DNA of 64,000 bases from Niastella populi. Its GTDB lineage: Bacteria > Bacteroidota > Bacteroidia > Chitinophagales > Chitinophagaceae. Position 1 is the first letter of the stretch. Each line of letters opens with the position of its first letter. The notes beneath the pieces are model-generated. The model saw nothing but the letters and a program-made list of their open reading frames with translations, did no database searches and had not been told where the DNA came from. The stretch is from positions 62,001-126,000 of the forward strand of contig NZ_LWBP01000100.1 in NCBI RefSeq assembly GCF_002078015.1, given 5' to 3'. Position numbers and translations under genes: made by a program. Of the stretch, positions 15,470-24,035 are shown one piece after another.

Positions 15470-16579
15470 ATGCAAGAAAACTGGTATCGCATCGATAATA
15501 TCGATGAACTGGATTCTCCGGCCCTGGTTATTTATCCTCAAAGGGTGCAGGCAAATATCGAAACGCTGATAGCAATGATCGATGACCCGTTGCGACTGCG
15601 CCCCCACGCCAAGACACACAAGAATAAAGAAGCCACGCAACTGATGATGGCCGCCGGCATCAACAAGTTCAAATGCGCCACCATTGCCGAGGCCGAGATG
15701 CTGGCCCAATGCGGCGCGGCCGATATAGTGCTGGCCTACCAGCCGGTTGGCCCCAAGCTGAAACGCCTGCTAAAGCTAACCCAACACTACCCCAATACCC
15801 GGTTTTCGTGTTTAATTGATAACCCGGCCAGCGCACAGGAAATTGCAAGCGCCTTTGCTGCGGCCGCGCAAACAATTGGTGTTTATATCGATCTCAATAT
15901 AGGGCAGAACCGAACCGGTATCACTCCCGGCGACAAAGCCATTGTGCTATACAATTTTTGCGCAGACGCCAGCGGTTTATCGCCTCGCGGGCTGCATGCC
16001 TACGACGGACATGTTAAAGGCACTTTGGAAGAACGCACCATTGCCAGTAACGAAGCATTTGCCCAGGCGGAGGCAATGAAAAAAACACTGCTGGCCATGG
16101 GGCATACCGATATCAACATCATTGCCGGCGGCTCACCCAGCTTTCCCATTCATGCCAGAAGGCCGGTGGTGGAATGCAGTCCGGGTACATTTATTTTCTG
16201 GGATAAGAACTATCTCGATCAATGCCCCGAGCAGCCTTTTCAAATAGCGGCGGCCGTAGTTACACGCGTCATTTCATTACCCAACCCCACACATATCTGT
16301 ATCGATCTTGGCCATAAATCAATAGCCGCCGAGAATGAAATAACAAAAAGGGTCTTCTTTCCCGATGCGCCCGGTTTACAACCTATTTCACAAAGTGAAG
16401 AACACCTGGTGTTATATGCCGGCGAAGGACACACCTTTCAACCCGGCGATGTGTTGTATGGTTTTCCCCTGCATGTATGTCCAACGGTTGCTTTGTACGA
16501 AAGAGCGTATACGGTTGAAAACGGGAAGTTGAGCGGCGAATGGAAGATACTTGCCAGAGACAGGAAGATTGGTTTGTAG
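15470..16579 (+). CDS. D-serine dehydratase/D-threonine aldolase-like PLP enzyme (DSD1 type)
   Basis: A 369-residue fold-type III PLP enzyme. The N-terminal barrel has the PLP lysine in RPHAKTHK (Lys48), with CATIAEAEML, IDLNIGQNRTGI, GLHAYDGHVKG and IIAGGSPSFPIH further on. The C-terminal metal site reads PLHVCPT (His335, Cys337). In vertebrate and yeast D-serine dehydratase the zinc is held by such a His-x-Cys pair, while D-threonine aldolase has His-x-Asp, so D-serine (or D-threonine) deamination is favoured. The ATG at 15470 is chosen over the TTG at 15437. It probably works with the GntP permease upstream. Confidence 0.85.
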   Translation: MQENWYRIDNIDELDSPALVIYPQRVQANIETLIAMIDDPLRLRPHAKTHKNKEATQLMMAAGINKFKCATIAEAEMLAQCGAADIVLAYQPVGPKLKRLLKLTQHYPNTRFSCLIDNPASAQEIASAFAAAAQTIGVYIDLNIGQNRTGITPGDKAIVLYNFCADASGLSPRGLHAYDGHVKGTLEERTIASNEAFAQAEAMKKTLLAMGHTDINIIAGGSPSFPIHARRPVVECSPGTFIFWDKNYLDQCPEQPFQIAAAVVTRVISLPNPTHICIDLGHKSIAAENEITKRVFFPDAPGLQPISQSEEHLVLYAGEGHTFQPGDVLYGFPLHVCPTVALYERAYTVENGKLSGEWKILARDRKIGL

Positions 16580-16715
16580 TTTGTGGTTTGTGGTTTGTGG
16601 TTGCCTCCATTTCCAGGCTGGCTAACTATCTGCCGAAAAATCGGGAAGGTCATATATTATTTATTCATCCCGAATTAACGAACAACAACCCATAAACAAT
16701 AAACCATAAACTGTT
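16575..16715. repeat. Inverted repeat of GTTTGTGG and AAACCATAAAC words
   Basis: Tandem GTTTGTGG words begin at the stop codon of the DSD1-like gene (16575-16605). CCATAAACAATAAACC words at about 16683-16712 form an imperfect reverse complement. The words match those at 1141-1303 and 9470-9525. Confidence 0.55.
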
Positions 16716-16753
16716 CCTTAGCCTACAAAAGAACCCTCCTAAAAAAATTATTC

Positions 16754-17821
16754 ATGAGTATAAAAGTTGGACTAGTTGGTTTCGGTATCTCAGCAAAAGT
16801 ATTTCATGCGCCTTTTATTTCAACCGATAAAAACTTTGAGCTGGTTAGTGTGCTGGAACGCAACAAACAGGAATCGAAAGAAAAATTTCCCGGTGTGCAG
16901 GTGGTAAGAAGTATTGACGAGATGTTGCAAAACAAAGACATCGACCTGGTAGTGATCACCACACCTAATGAAACGCATTTCCCCTATGCCAAAGCAGCGC
17001 TGGAGGCCGGTAAAAACGTGGTACTGGAAAAACCGGTGACCAATACAACGCAGGAAGCCAAACAATTGGCAGCAATCGCAAAAAGTTCGGGCAGGGTGTT
17101 AAGCGTTTATCAGAACCGCCGCTATGTTAGCGACTTTCTAACCATAAAAGAGATCCTCGATAAAAAACTGCTGGGCGACGTGCACACTTTTGAAGGCCAT
17201 TACGACCGCTACCGTGCAGAAGCACGCCCCCAGGCGTGGCGCGAGCACGCTTTACCCGGCAGTGGCATCCTGTTCGATCTTGGTCCGCACCTGATTGACC
17301 AGGTGCTTTACTTATTCGGAATACCGCATACCATTACCGCCGATATACGCATGCAACGCCCGCATGCCAGAGTGGATGATTATTTTGACCTTCGGCTCGA
17401 TTATGGTTTTCTGAAAGTGATACTACAGGCCGGGATGCTGGTACGTGAACCGGGCCCACGTTATTTGATACACGGCACCAACGGTTCATTTGTAAAATCG
17501 GGTGAAGACCCGCAGGAAGCATTATTGCGCGCCGGCGCCTTGCCTGTTGGGGACGACTGGGGCAAAGAAAAAGAAGACATCTACGGCATTTTGCATACCG
17601 AAATGAACGGTAAGATCATTCGCGAAACATATCCTTCACAGAAAGGCGATTATGCCGCCTATTACAAAAATTTATTTGAAACTTTAGTTCACCACAAACC
17701 GTTGCGCGAAAGAATAGAACATGGGTACAATACCATTCGATTGATAGAGCTGGCCAATGAGAGCCATCAAAAACAAAGCACCATTGCCTGCGAAGGGCTG
17801 ATGAATGTTGAATACCGGTAA
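16754..17821 (+). CDS. Gfo/Idh/MocA-family oxidoreductase
   Basis: A 355-residue NAD(P)-dependent oxidoreductase. The N-terminal Rossmann domain has GLVGFGISAKVFHAPFI, and the family motif VLEKPVTNT is near residue 95. The C-terminal alpha/beta domain includes RAEARPQAWREHALPGSGILFDLGPHLIDQ. Family members oxidise or reduce sugars, inositols or related alcohols; the layout is closest to the YdgJ/YvaA scyllo-inositol-type group, but the substrate cannot be read from sequence. Its stop codon directly abuts that of the convergent cupin gene. Confidence 0.9.
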   Translation: MSIKVGLVGFGISAKVFHAPFISTDKNFELVSVLERNKQESKEKFPGVQVVRSIDEMLQNKDIDLVVITTPNETHFPYAKAALEAGKNVVLEKPVTNTTQEAKQLAAIAKSSGRVLSVYQNRRYVSDFLTIKEILDKKLLGDVHTFEGHYDRYRAEARPQAWREHALPGSGILFDLGPHLIDQVLYLFGIPHTITADIRMQRPHARVDDYFDLRLDYGFLKVILQAGMLVREPGPRYLIHGTNGSFVKSGEDPQEALLRAGALPVGDDWGKEKEDIYGILHTEMNGKIIRETYPSQKGDYAAYYKNLFETLVHHKPLRERIEHGYNTIRLIELANESHQKQSTIACEGLMNVEYR

Positions 17822-18298
17822 TTACTCGAACTTTAATGGCGGGCCTACTATCTCCATGCCATGAATGCGATATAACCGTTCATAATCGCGCAGGGTGCCA
17901 TTGGGCAGTTGGTTGGCTTCCAGGTAAAATGCTTCCATAGTGCCGGCCGGCTGGTACATCAGCACCATGCGGCCCGGTGCTTCACCAACACGGGCGAAGG
18001 TATGCGGCACCTGGCGCGGTGCAAAAACCGCATCGCCTGGTTTGGCATTGAAAACATCATCCCCGATCTTAAAAACGAATTCACCTTCCAGAATGTAGAA
18101 CCATTCGTCCTGCGTATAATGGAAATGAAAAGGCGGGCCGCCTTTTTCCATTTTTGAAGTATCATAAACGCAAAAACCTTCACGGCTGTCTTCGGCTGAC
18201 ACTTTGCATTGATAGGTGCCCCCCAAAAAACTAACTTTCTCATTGAAGCGATCCGTGCCCGCATCAATCTTAAATCCATGCGTTGCTTTGGTCTCCAT
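17822..18298 (-). CDS. Cupin-domain protein
   Basis: A 158-residue single-cupin protein. Motif 1 is PPFHFHYTQDEWFYILEGEFVF, with His, His and Glu as metal ligands, and motif 2 is GDAVFAPRQVPHTF. Quercetinase-like and sugar-modifying cupins share this layout; no substrate is evident. Its stop codon (TTA on the plus strand at 17822-17824) touches the TAA of the oxidoreductase gene, with no base between the two convergent genes. Confidence 0.85.
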   Translation of the reverse strand: METKATHGFKIDAGTDRFNEKVSFLGGTYQCKVSAEDSREGFCVYDTSKMEKGGPPFHFHYTQDEWFYILEGEFVFKIGDDVFNAKPGDAVFAPRQVPHTFARVGEAPGRMVLMYQPAGTMEAFYLEANQLPNGTLRDYERLYRIHGMEIVGPPLKFE

Positions 18299-18430
18299 GA
18301 CGTATTTTGGTTAAAAGGGTTGTTATCTGAAGTTACAAAAATTACCGCATACTTCCTGAGGGAAGTTGGTGAAAACCGCAAAGGGTGAGCCATGCACCAG
18401 TTGGCAGGCGACGCACGATACCCTATAAAC

Positions 18431-18465
18431 AAAAAGGGTGAGCCCCCTGTGGTAGAGCTCACCCG
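18431..18465 (-). terminator. Rho-independent terminator of the small secreted protein gene
   Basis: GGGTGAGC (18436-18443) and GCTCACCC (18457-18464) form an 8-bp stem. On the minus strand the stem is followed by TTTTTGTTT. It lies just after the stop of the gene at 18489-18857. Confidence 0.7.
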
Positions 18466-18488
18466 CCGGTCACACTACACGATCAATA

Positions 18489-18857
18489 TCACTTTTCTAC
18501 AATTGACACATCGGTGATGTCGTATTTTACATTTGGCGGACCATCAAACATCATACACGTTACACAATCATTCTGCGCAGGGCTGCTTACATTAAAGCGA
18601 ATGGTAGTGCCTGCCTTTATACCCGCAGGTATTTTACACGCGTTGTTTGCGTTGAATACATTATCATACGTTGCGTTGTTATTCGACATATCCTTCCAGC
18701 CGTCTTCTCCTATTTTATCATCATTTAAAACCTGAACAACAAAACTGGCACATGAAACCCGAATTACCCTTCCTTTAAGTTGCGTGTCGCTTTCTTTGGT
18801 CTTGCTACATTTAGAGGCCATCACCGGTAAGGCAAGCAAAAACAATAATACTTTCAT
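18489..18857 (-). CDS. Small secreted or lipid-anchored protein, unknown function
   Basis: A 122-residue protein with a hydrophobic signal (MKVLLFLLALPVMASKCSK). The Cys at about residue 17 follows Ala-Ser-Lys, so it is not a clean lipobox; either export or lipidation is possible. The mature part has four further Cys residues, including a CVTC pair, and a beta-rich look (GRVIRVSCASFVVQVLNDDKIGEDGWKDM). I do not recognise a family. It lies 69 bp downstream of the LuxE-like gene on the same strand and has its own terminator. Confidence 0.7.
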   Translation of the reverse strand: MKVLLFLLALPVMASKCSKTKESDTQLKGRVIRVSCASFVVQVLNDDKIGEDGWKDMSNNNATYDNVFNANNACKIPAGIKAGTTIRFNVSSPAQNDCVTCMMFDGPPNVKYDITDVSIVEK

Positions 18858-18926
18858 AACGTTTTCCTTTTATTACACCTTTGACTTCAACCATGCAGGT
18901 ATCGTTGCATCAGGTGCTGTTAAAAT

Positions 18927-19913
18927 CTACCTACCTGCTATTAACAAATTACAACCTCTTATATCGCTGGTATCAACGCGGCCCAGCACTTCAAATGTAC
19001 CATCGGGCAATAAGGCGCCTACATCATCCGTAGCAATAAACGAACACGAATACAGGTTGGCCAGATCGATGACATTGATTATGCCGCTGCCGGTTACCCG
19101 AACATCGAGCGGGTCGTCGTCCTGGCGCATCAGAACCTTCATCCAGGGCGGGCTGTTGAAAATGCCGTTTCCGTATGAGTAAGCCTGTGATAACAGCTCC
19201 GTCATGCCGTATTCTGAATGAATGGCATTGGTTTGAAAGGCCGTTGTAAGCAACCCGTGCACTTCTTCCCGCGTCATTTCCTTACGGCGGCCCTTCATGC
19301 CACCGGTTTCCATAATGGTGGTATGTTGTAACGGCATGGGATATTTCTCCGCAAACTCGAGCAGGCCGAACGTAACGCCAATTAACAAGGTCTTTTGCCC
19401 CTGCGCTTCCAGTTCCTGCAACACCCGGGCCAGCTTATCGTGCTCATATAAATAAAACCCGCTATGCGGGTGTGGGCTCAGTTTTATCATATCATTAACC
19501 ATAACCACCAGCGAAGAGTTCGCCCGTTCGAGATAAGCAGGCAACAGGCCTATGATACACCAGTCCTCCACCGGGCCATAGAACATTGACCAGGCTTTTA
19601 AAAAGCTTTGCCGGTACAAATTCAGGTCCTTTACATAATGCCGGCTGTTGACGGTTTGGGTGGTGCCGCTGCTCTCAAAAACGGCTTCCGGTTCAAAAAC
19701 AGTGGTTTTTATGGCGGCCGTCTTGAAAAACCGGATGGGTAAAAAGGGAATCTGGTCAATTGACCGCACATTCGACCCAACTATTGACAATGCATTTACG
19801 TATTGCTGATAAATAGCATTATTATTGTACTGGAATTGGAAGACCTCAAGCGCCAGTTGTTCAAAATCAGCCGGTTCAACCGTAAAAATTTTATCTTCTA
19901 TTTCACAAATCAT
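18927..19913 (-). CDS. LuxE/PaaK-like acyl-protein synthetase
   Basis: A 328-residue protein of the LuxE domain family. Features include IPFLPIRFFKTAAIKT, the adenylation-type FESSGTTQTVNSRHYVKD, IHSEYGMTELLSQAY, IDLANLYSCSFIATDDVGA and the terminal EVLGRVDTSDIRGCNLL. LuxE activates fatty acids as acyl-AMP and loads them onto a cysteine. Here there is no LuxC reductase or luciferase nearby, so it is not a light-production locus; it may supply an activated acyl group for a cell-surface compound. The start is the ATG at 19913, divergent from the lipoprotein gene. Confidence 0.82.
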   Translation of the reverse strand: MICEIEDKIFTVEPADFEQLALEVFQFQYNNNAIYQQYVNALSIVGSNVRSIDQIPFLPIRFFKTAAIKTTVFEPEAVFESSGTTQTVNSRHYVKDLNLYRQSFLKAWSMFYGPVEDWCIIGLLPAYLERANSSLVVMVNDMIKLSPHPHSGFYLYEHDKLARVLQELEAQGQKTLLIGVTFGLLEFAEKYPMPLQHTTIMETGGMKGRRKEMTREEVHGLLTTAFQTNAIHSEYGMTELLSQAYSYGNGIFNSPPWMKVLMRQDDDPLDVRVTGSGIINVIDLANLYSCSFIATDDVGALLPDGTFEVLGRVDTSDIRGCNLLIAGR

Positions 19914-19938
19914 AAAATTATTGCAGACTTTTGACCTA

Positions 19939-19946
19939 TAATTTTG
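19939..19946 (+). promoter_or_regulatory. -7 box TAATTTTG before the lipoprotein gene
   Basis: An exact TAnnTTTG match lies 20 bp before the ATG at 19967. A -33 TTG at the usual 19-21 bp is not clear; the nearest is only 15 bp away. Confidence 0.45.
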
Positions 19947-19966
19947 TACACGACAATTAAAAATAT

Positions 19967-20431
19967 ATGCAAAAGCTTGTTTTATATAGCAGCCTGTGTT
20001 TGATAGTGATTGCCGCCTGCAGCAAAGATAAGTTTCAGGACAAACCTACCATTGAAATTAAGTCAATAAGTCCCACCTACGTCACAGCCTTAAGCGGCGC
20101 TTATACCGAAATTGAAATGGAGTTCACCGATAAGCAGGGCGACCTGGATTCGGTGTATTTGTTTAAAGAACGGCTTAACACACTGGTAAAGCCCATATTG
20201 GCCCCATTCTTACCCTACCCGGTTCCCAAGTTTCCCGAAAAGTCGAAGGGTGTATTGAAAGTAACATTATATAATACAGACCTGGCTGCTACAGCCAACC
20301 CCAGCAGCAAACCAGATGAGCCATTTGGCAAGGAACCCGATACCATTCAGTTTAAGATCGTGGTAAGAGACAAATCGGGAAATGTAAGTGACACAACAAC
20401 TACCCAACAACTTATAATAGAAAGATCTTAA
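19967..20431 (+). CDS. Lipoprotein of unknown function
   Basis: The product has 154 residues with a lipoprotein signal (MQKLVLYSSLCLIVIAACSKD; lipobox Ile-Ala-Ala-Cys). The remainder is predicted beta-rich, with IEMEFTDKQGDLDSVYLF and IQFKIVVRDKSGNVSDT resembling the Ig/PKD-like beta-sandwich folds common in Bacteroidetes surface lipoproteins. The UbiA-like gene follows after 23 bp on the same strand, so they may share a transcript. Confidence 0.75.
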   Translation: MQKLVLYSSLCLIVIAACSKDKFQDKPTIEIKSISPTYVTALSGAYTEIEMEFTDKQGDLDSVYLFKERLNTLVKPILAPFLPYPVPKFPEKSKGVLKVTLYNTDLAATANPSSKPDEPFGKEPDTIQFKIVVRDKSGNVSDTTTTQQLIIERS

Positions 20432-20454
20432 TTTGCGCACCTCAGTGCCAAAGG

Positions 20455-21297
20455 ATGTTGAAATATTTATTCGATCTGTTTCTGTTCACCAGTTGTTTTA
20501 TTGCCGGTTGTGCCTTGCTGATGGTATTACAAACCGATCAGTTGCTTCATTTGCAATATGATAGTACCGGTTACCTGGTGTTTGTATTTTTTTCCACGCT
20601 TTGCAGTTATAATTTTCACTGGTATTTAAGCGCCGATGCAACCAGTGAGAACGCCCGCGTGCGCTGGACGCAGCATCATAAGATATTACACCTCCTACTG
20701 ACCGCCATTGGCGCCATTGGATCTGCGTGGTATTTCTTTCATTTTATTCATCACTGGTTCTGGCTGGGCGGCGCCGTTCTGCTAACCTTCCTGTATTCAG
20801 CGCCCAAACTGCATTCTGGCCCTTTCGCCTGGCTTCGTAAAATAGCGGTAGGAAAAACCCTGTTCCTCGCCTTTGTGTGGATGTATGTAACCACCTTTTT
20901 GCCCATTGCCATCGACGGCCGTCACTGGAATGCTGCCGCCTTCTTATTCTGCACAAGCCGCTTCCTGCTTATTTATGCCATTTGTATCATCTTCGATTAC
21001 CGCGACCGCGATTATGACAGAGAAGCGGGTATTCGAAGTATGATCACGTATTTTAACGAGCGCGGCATCAATAACCTGTTCGCTCTTTCAATGGCGGGTT
21101 TCGTTACAAGTACTATACTACTTTACTTTTATGAATTTTCGGTTATGACCATTATTCTGTTGGTGGTGCCCGGTATAATAGTTGCCTTTTTGTACCCCAT
21201 AGCAAAGAAGAACTTCAGCGACTACCTGTATTATTTTGTACTCGACGGACTGATGATGTTTTCGTCGCTATTGACTATATTCATATCAAATAAGTAG
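20455..21297 (+). CDS. UbiA-like membrane protein
   Basis: A 280-residue protein with seven to nine membrane helices. The second aspartate-rich motif of UbiA prenyltransferases is present (DYRDRDYDREAGIRS, near residue 182). The first motif (NDxxDxxxD) is replaced by SYNFHWYLSADATSE, so metal-diphosphate binding may be altered. UbiA proteins transfer prenyl groups to aromatic or other acceptors in the inner membrane. It may be a diverged prenyltransferase with a different acceptor or a non-catalytic relative. It is followed by an M42 peptidase gene after 67 bp. Confidence 0.7.
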   Translation: MLKYLFDLFLFTSCFIAGCALLMVLQTDQLLHLQYDSTGYLVFVFFSTLCSYNFHWYLSADATSENARVRWTQHHKILHLLLTAIGAIGSAWYFFHFIHHWFWLGGAVLLTFLYSAPKLHSGPFAWLRKIAVGKTLFLAFVWMYVTTFLPIAIDGRHWNAAAFLFCTSRFLLIYAICIIFDYRDRDYDREAGIRSMITYFNERGINNLFALSMAGFVTSTILLYFYEFSVMTIILLVVPGIIVAFLYPIAKKNFSDYLYYFVLDGLMMFSSLLTIFISNK

Positions 21298-21364
21298 TTT
21301 TGCGCCAATTAAATCGATAATTTTATAATATATAGAACAGGATTTATCTTTTAATACAGTAAAT

Positions 21365-22480
21365 ATGGCTAAAAGTAAAACGCCCGCTCCTGCCGGCTAC
21401 AAGCTCCCGGATCAATCACTGAAATTCCTCAAAAATTACCTCAATACCCCCTCCCCCGTTGGCTTCGAAAGCGGCGGACAAAAAGTATGGTTAGAATATG
21501 TAAAACCGCTGGTTGATACCACGTTTGTTGACCCTTATGGCACGGCCGTTGGCATTGTGAATCCCAAGGCGGAGTTTAAAGTGGTACTTGAGGCCCATGC
21601 CGATGAGATCAGCTGGTTCGTAAACTATATTACCCCCGAAGGTTTAATATACCTGAAACGCAATGGCGGTGTAGACCACCAGATAGCGCCCGGGCAACGC
21701 GTATTTATTCATGGGAAGAAAGGCCCGGTAAAAGCCGTTTTCGGCTGGCCTGCCATTCATACCCGCCTGCATAACCCCGATGCCAAGGACCCGCAGCCCA
21801 AGGTGGAAAATCTGTTTCTCGATACTGGCGCGCGCTCAAAAAAGGATACGGAAGAGCTGGGCGTCCATGTTGGTGCAGTGGTTACCTACCAGGATGGTTT
21901 TGACGAGCTGGCCAATGACTATTACATTGCCCGCGCATTCGATAACCGCATCGGCGGCTTTATGATCGCCGAGGTGGCCCGCCTGCTGAAAGAAAATAAA
22001 AAACAATTACCATTCGGTTTATACGTTGTTAATGCGGTACAGGAAGAAGTTGGTTTACGCGGTGCGGAAATGATAGCCCGGCGCATAAAACCCAATGCGG
22101 CCATCATTACCGATGTAACGCACGATACGCATACCCCCATGATCAGCAAGATCATCGAAGGCGATGTGGCCTGCGGCAGAGGTCCTTCCCCCGCCTATGG
22201 CCCGGCAGTACACAACAAGCTGCTGAAGCTGGTAGAGGAAGTGGCGGAAAAGAACAAAATTCCGTTGCAAATGCGCACCGTATCGCGCAGCACCGGCACC
22301 GATACCGATTCATTCGCCTATGCAAATGATGGCTGTCCATCGGTTCTGATCTCTATTCCGTTACGCTATATGCACACAACGGTCGAAATGCTGCATAAAA
22401 GCGATATAGAGCAAACCATTCAATTAATGTACGAGACATTATTAACTTTGACACCCAAAACAAATCTGAGCTATTTGTGA
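21365..22480 (+). CDS. M42-family metallopeptidase
   Basis: A 371-residue cytoplasmic aminopeptidase with the M42 metal-binding and catalytic residues: VVLEAHADEISW (His, Asp), ARAFDNRIGG (Asp bridging the metals), VQEEVGLRGA (catalytic Glu pair), ITDVTHDTHTP and YMHTTVEML (last His). Members are large tetrahedral aminopeptidases or cellulase-like M42 proteins that trim peptides. Its final stop (TGA, 22478-22480) overlaps the GTG start of the next small gene. Confidence 0.92.
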   Translation: MAKSKTPAPAGYKLPDQSLKFLKNYLNTPSPVGFESGGQKVWLEYVKPLVDTTFVDPYGTAVGIVNPKAEFKVVLEAHADEISWFVNYITPEGLIYLKRNGGVDHQIAPGQRVFIHGKKGPVKAVFGWPAIHTRLHNPDAKDPQPKVENLFLDTGARSKKDTEELGVHVGAVVTYQDGFDELANDYYIARAFDNRIGGFMIAEVARLLKENKKQLPFGLYVVNAVQEEVGLRGAEMIARRIKPNAAIITDVTHDTHTPMISKIIEGDVACGRGPSPAYGPAVHNKLLKLVEEVAEKNKIPLQMRTVSRSTGTDTDSFAYANDGCPSVLISIPLRYMHTTVEMLHKSDIEQTIQLMYETLLTLTPKTNLSYL

Positions 22481-22656
22481 TACAATCATGCATCCTTTTA
22501 TACGTCGATCCCGGTAGCGGCAGTTATCTGATACAGATGATCATTGCCGCTATTTTGGGGGCGTTGTTCTACTTCAAAAATATCTGGTGGAAGATCAGGG
22601 CATTTTTCTGGAAGCCGAAAAAAGAGGATGCAGAGGGCGAGGATATTGCTAAATGA
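22477..22656 (+). CDS. Small membrane protein with DPGSGSYLIQ motif
   Basis: A 59-residue protein starting at GTG (22477), whose first four bases overlap the stop of the peptidase gene (GTGA). Its own TGA overlaps the ATG of the methyltransferase gene (ATGA). The product reads MIQSCILLYVDPGSGSYLIQ, then one membrane helix (MIIAAILGALFYF), a basic stretch (KNIWWKIRAFFWKPKK) and an acidic tail. The overlaps on both sides indicate translational coupling. The DPGSGS motif recurs in tiny proteins beside methyltransferase and sulfatase genes as I remember them. The role is unknown; it may hold the methyltransferase at the membrane. Confidence 0.8.
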   Translation: MIQSCILLYVDPGSGSYLIQMIIAAILGALFYFKNIWWKIRAFFWKPKKEDAEGEDIAK

Positions 22657-24032
22657 CAAAATATACACGTCATCCTTCATCGTTTAAAGATCCTTCAGGT
22701 TTTGTATTTGAATCGGAAGGGAAATTGTACCGGCAGGTAAACCAATACTATGCCGCACAGTACCGCCAGCTTATCGATTCGGGCCTGTACAACCAGCTGG
22801 TAACCCAGGGAAAACTTATCGCCCACGAAGAAAGCGCCGAGAATGTAACCGGGTCGGCCCACTGGTATACGACCTTGCTGCCCGAACCTGTTCAAACCAT
22901 TTCATACCCATACGAATGGTGTTTTGAACAGCTGCAGGATGCGGCCCTGCTCACGCTTTCTGTATTGAAAAAAGCGCTGGAGCATGGTATGATCCTGAAA
23001 GACGCCACCCCCTATAATATTCAGTTTCACAAAGGGCGGCCGATATTCATCGACACCCTGTCGTTCGATACCTACGATCCCAAACAACCGTGGATCGCTT
23101 ACCGCCAGTTCTGCCAGTGTTTTTTGTTTCCGCTTTACCTTGAACATTACCTGAAGACCGACATTCAAAAAATACTCAGCACCTATATCGACGGCATTCC
23201 GGTTGACATCATTGCCAAACTGCTGCCGCTCAAAAGCCGCCTGAGCCTTGGCGTTTGGCTGCACGTTTACCTGCAACATACGGCAACAACCAGTACCCGG
23301 GCGGCTAATGGCAATAATAAAACGAATGCATTCAGCAAAAAGAAGCTGCTCGATGTCATAAGCCATCTTACCAGCATCATTACCAGTTTCCCGGCCAATA
23401 AAACATATAAAACAACCTGGAGCAATTATTACGAGGACACTATCCTTAGTAAAGAATACCTGAAACGGAAAGAAGCCATCATAAATGACATGTGCGGGCA
23501 AACAAATGCCCGCACGGTGCTCGACCTGGGGGCCAATGACGGTTATTTTTCCAAATTATTTGCCGGCCGGCAAATGCAGGTGATCGCCACCGACTCGGAC
23601 AACCGTTGTATCTCCAACCTGTACCAGCAGGTAAAAAAAGACAAAATAGAAAACATCCTGCCGCTGATCCTGGATATTGCCAACCCTTCCCCCGCCATCG
23701 GTTTCAACAACCAGGAACGCGCGGCCTTTCACGATCGTGTGCAAACCGACCTGGTAGCAGCCCTGGCGCTTGTTCACCACCTGGTGATCGGGAAAAACAT
23801 TTCCCTGCCGGTGCTGGCGGCGTATTTCAACGGCATTGCACCCGAACTGATCATTGAATTTGTGCCGAAGGAAGATGAAAAAGTACAGCAGATGCTGAAA
23901 ACGAGGCCCGACACTTTTATCGACTACGACCAGGAGCATTTTGAGCACTACTTCTCAACTTATTTTAATATTGCTGAAAAAAAAGGGATACCTGGTACCA
24001 CCAGAACCCTATACAGAATGAAAAGAAAATAG
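22653..24032 (+). CDS. Class I SAM-dependent methyltransferase with N-terminal extension
   Basis: A 459-residue protein. The C-terminal half holds a class I methyltransferase domain with motif I VLDLGANDGYFSKLF (near residue 290) and VIATDSD as the acidic loop. The N-terminal 240 residues contain MILKDATPYNIQFHKGRPIFIDTLSFD, a stretch resembling a kinase-like catalytic loop that occurs in this methyltransferase group. Its ATG overlaps the stop of the small membrane protein, and the sulfatase-like gene begins 3 bp after its stop, so the three are translated together. The substrate is unknown, but a membrane-linked glycan or lipid is plausible. Confidence 0.85.
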   Translation: MTKYTRHPSSFKDPSGFVFESEGKLYRQVNQYYAAQYRQLIDSGLYNQLVTQGKLIAHEESAENVTGSAHWYTTLLPEPVQTISYPYEWCFEQLQDAALLTLSVLKKALEHGMILKDATPYNIQFHKGRPIFIDTLSFDTYDPKQPWIAYRQFCQCFLFPLYLEHYLKTDIQKILSTYIDGIPVDIIAKLLPLKSRLSLGVWLHVYLQHTATTSTRAANGNNKTNAFSKKKLLDVISHLTSIITSFPANKTYKTTWSNYYEDTILSKEYLKRKEAIINDMCGQTNARTVLDLGANDGYFSKLFAGRQMQVIATDSDNRCISNLYQQVKKDKIENILPLILDIANPSPAIGFNNQERAAFHDRVQTDLVAALALVHHLVIGKNISLPVLAAYFNGIAPELIIEFVPKEDEKVQQMLKTRPDTFIDYDQEHFEHYFSTYFNIAEKKGIPGTTRTLYRMKRK

Positions 24033-24035
24033 CAT

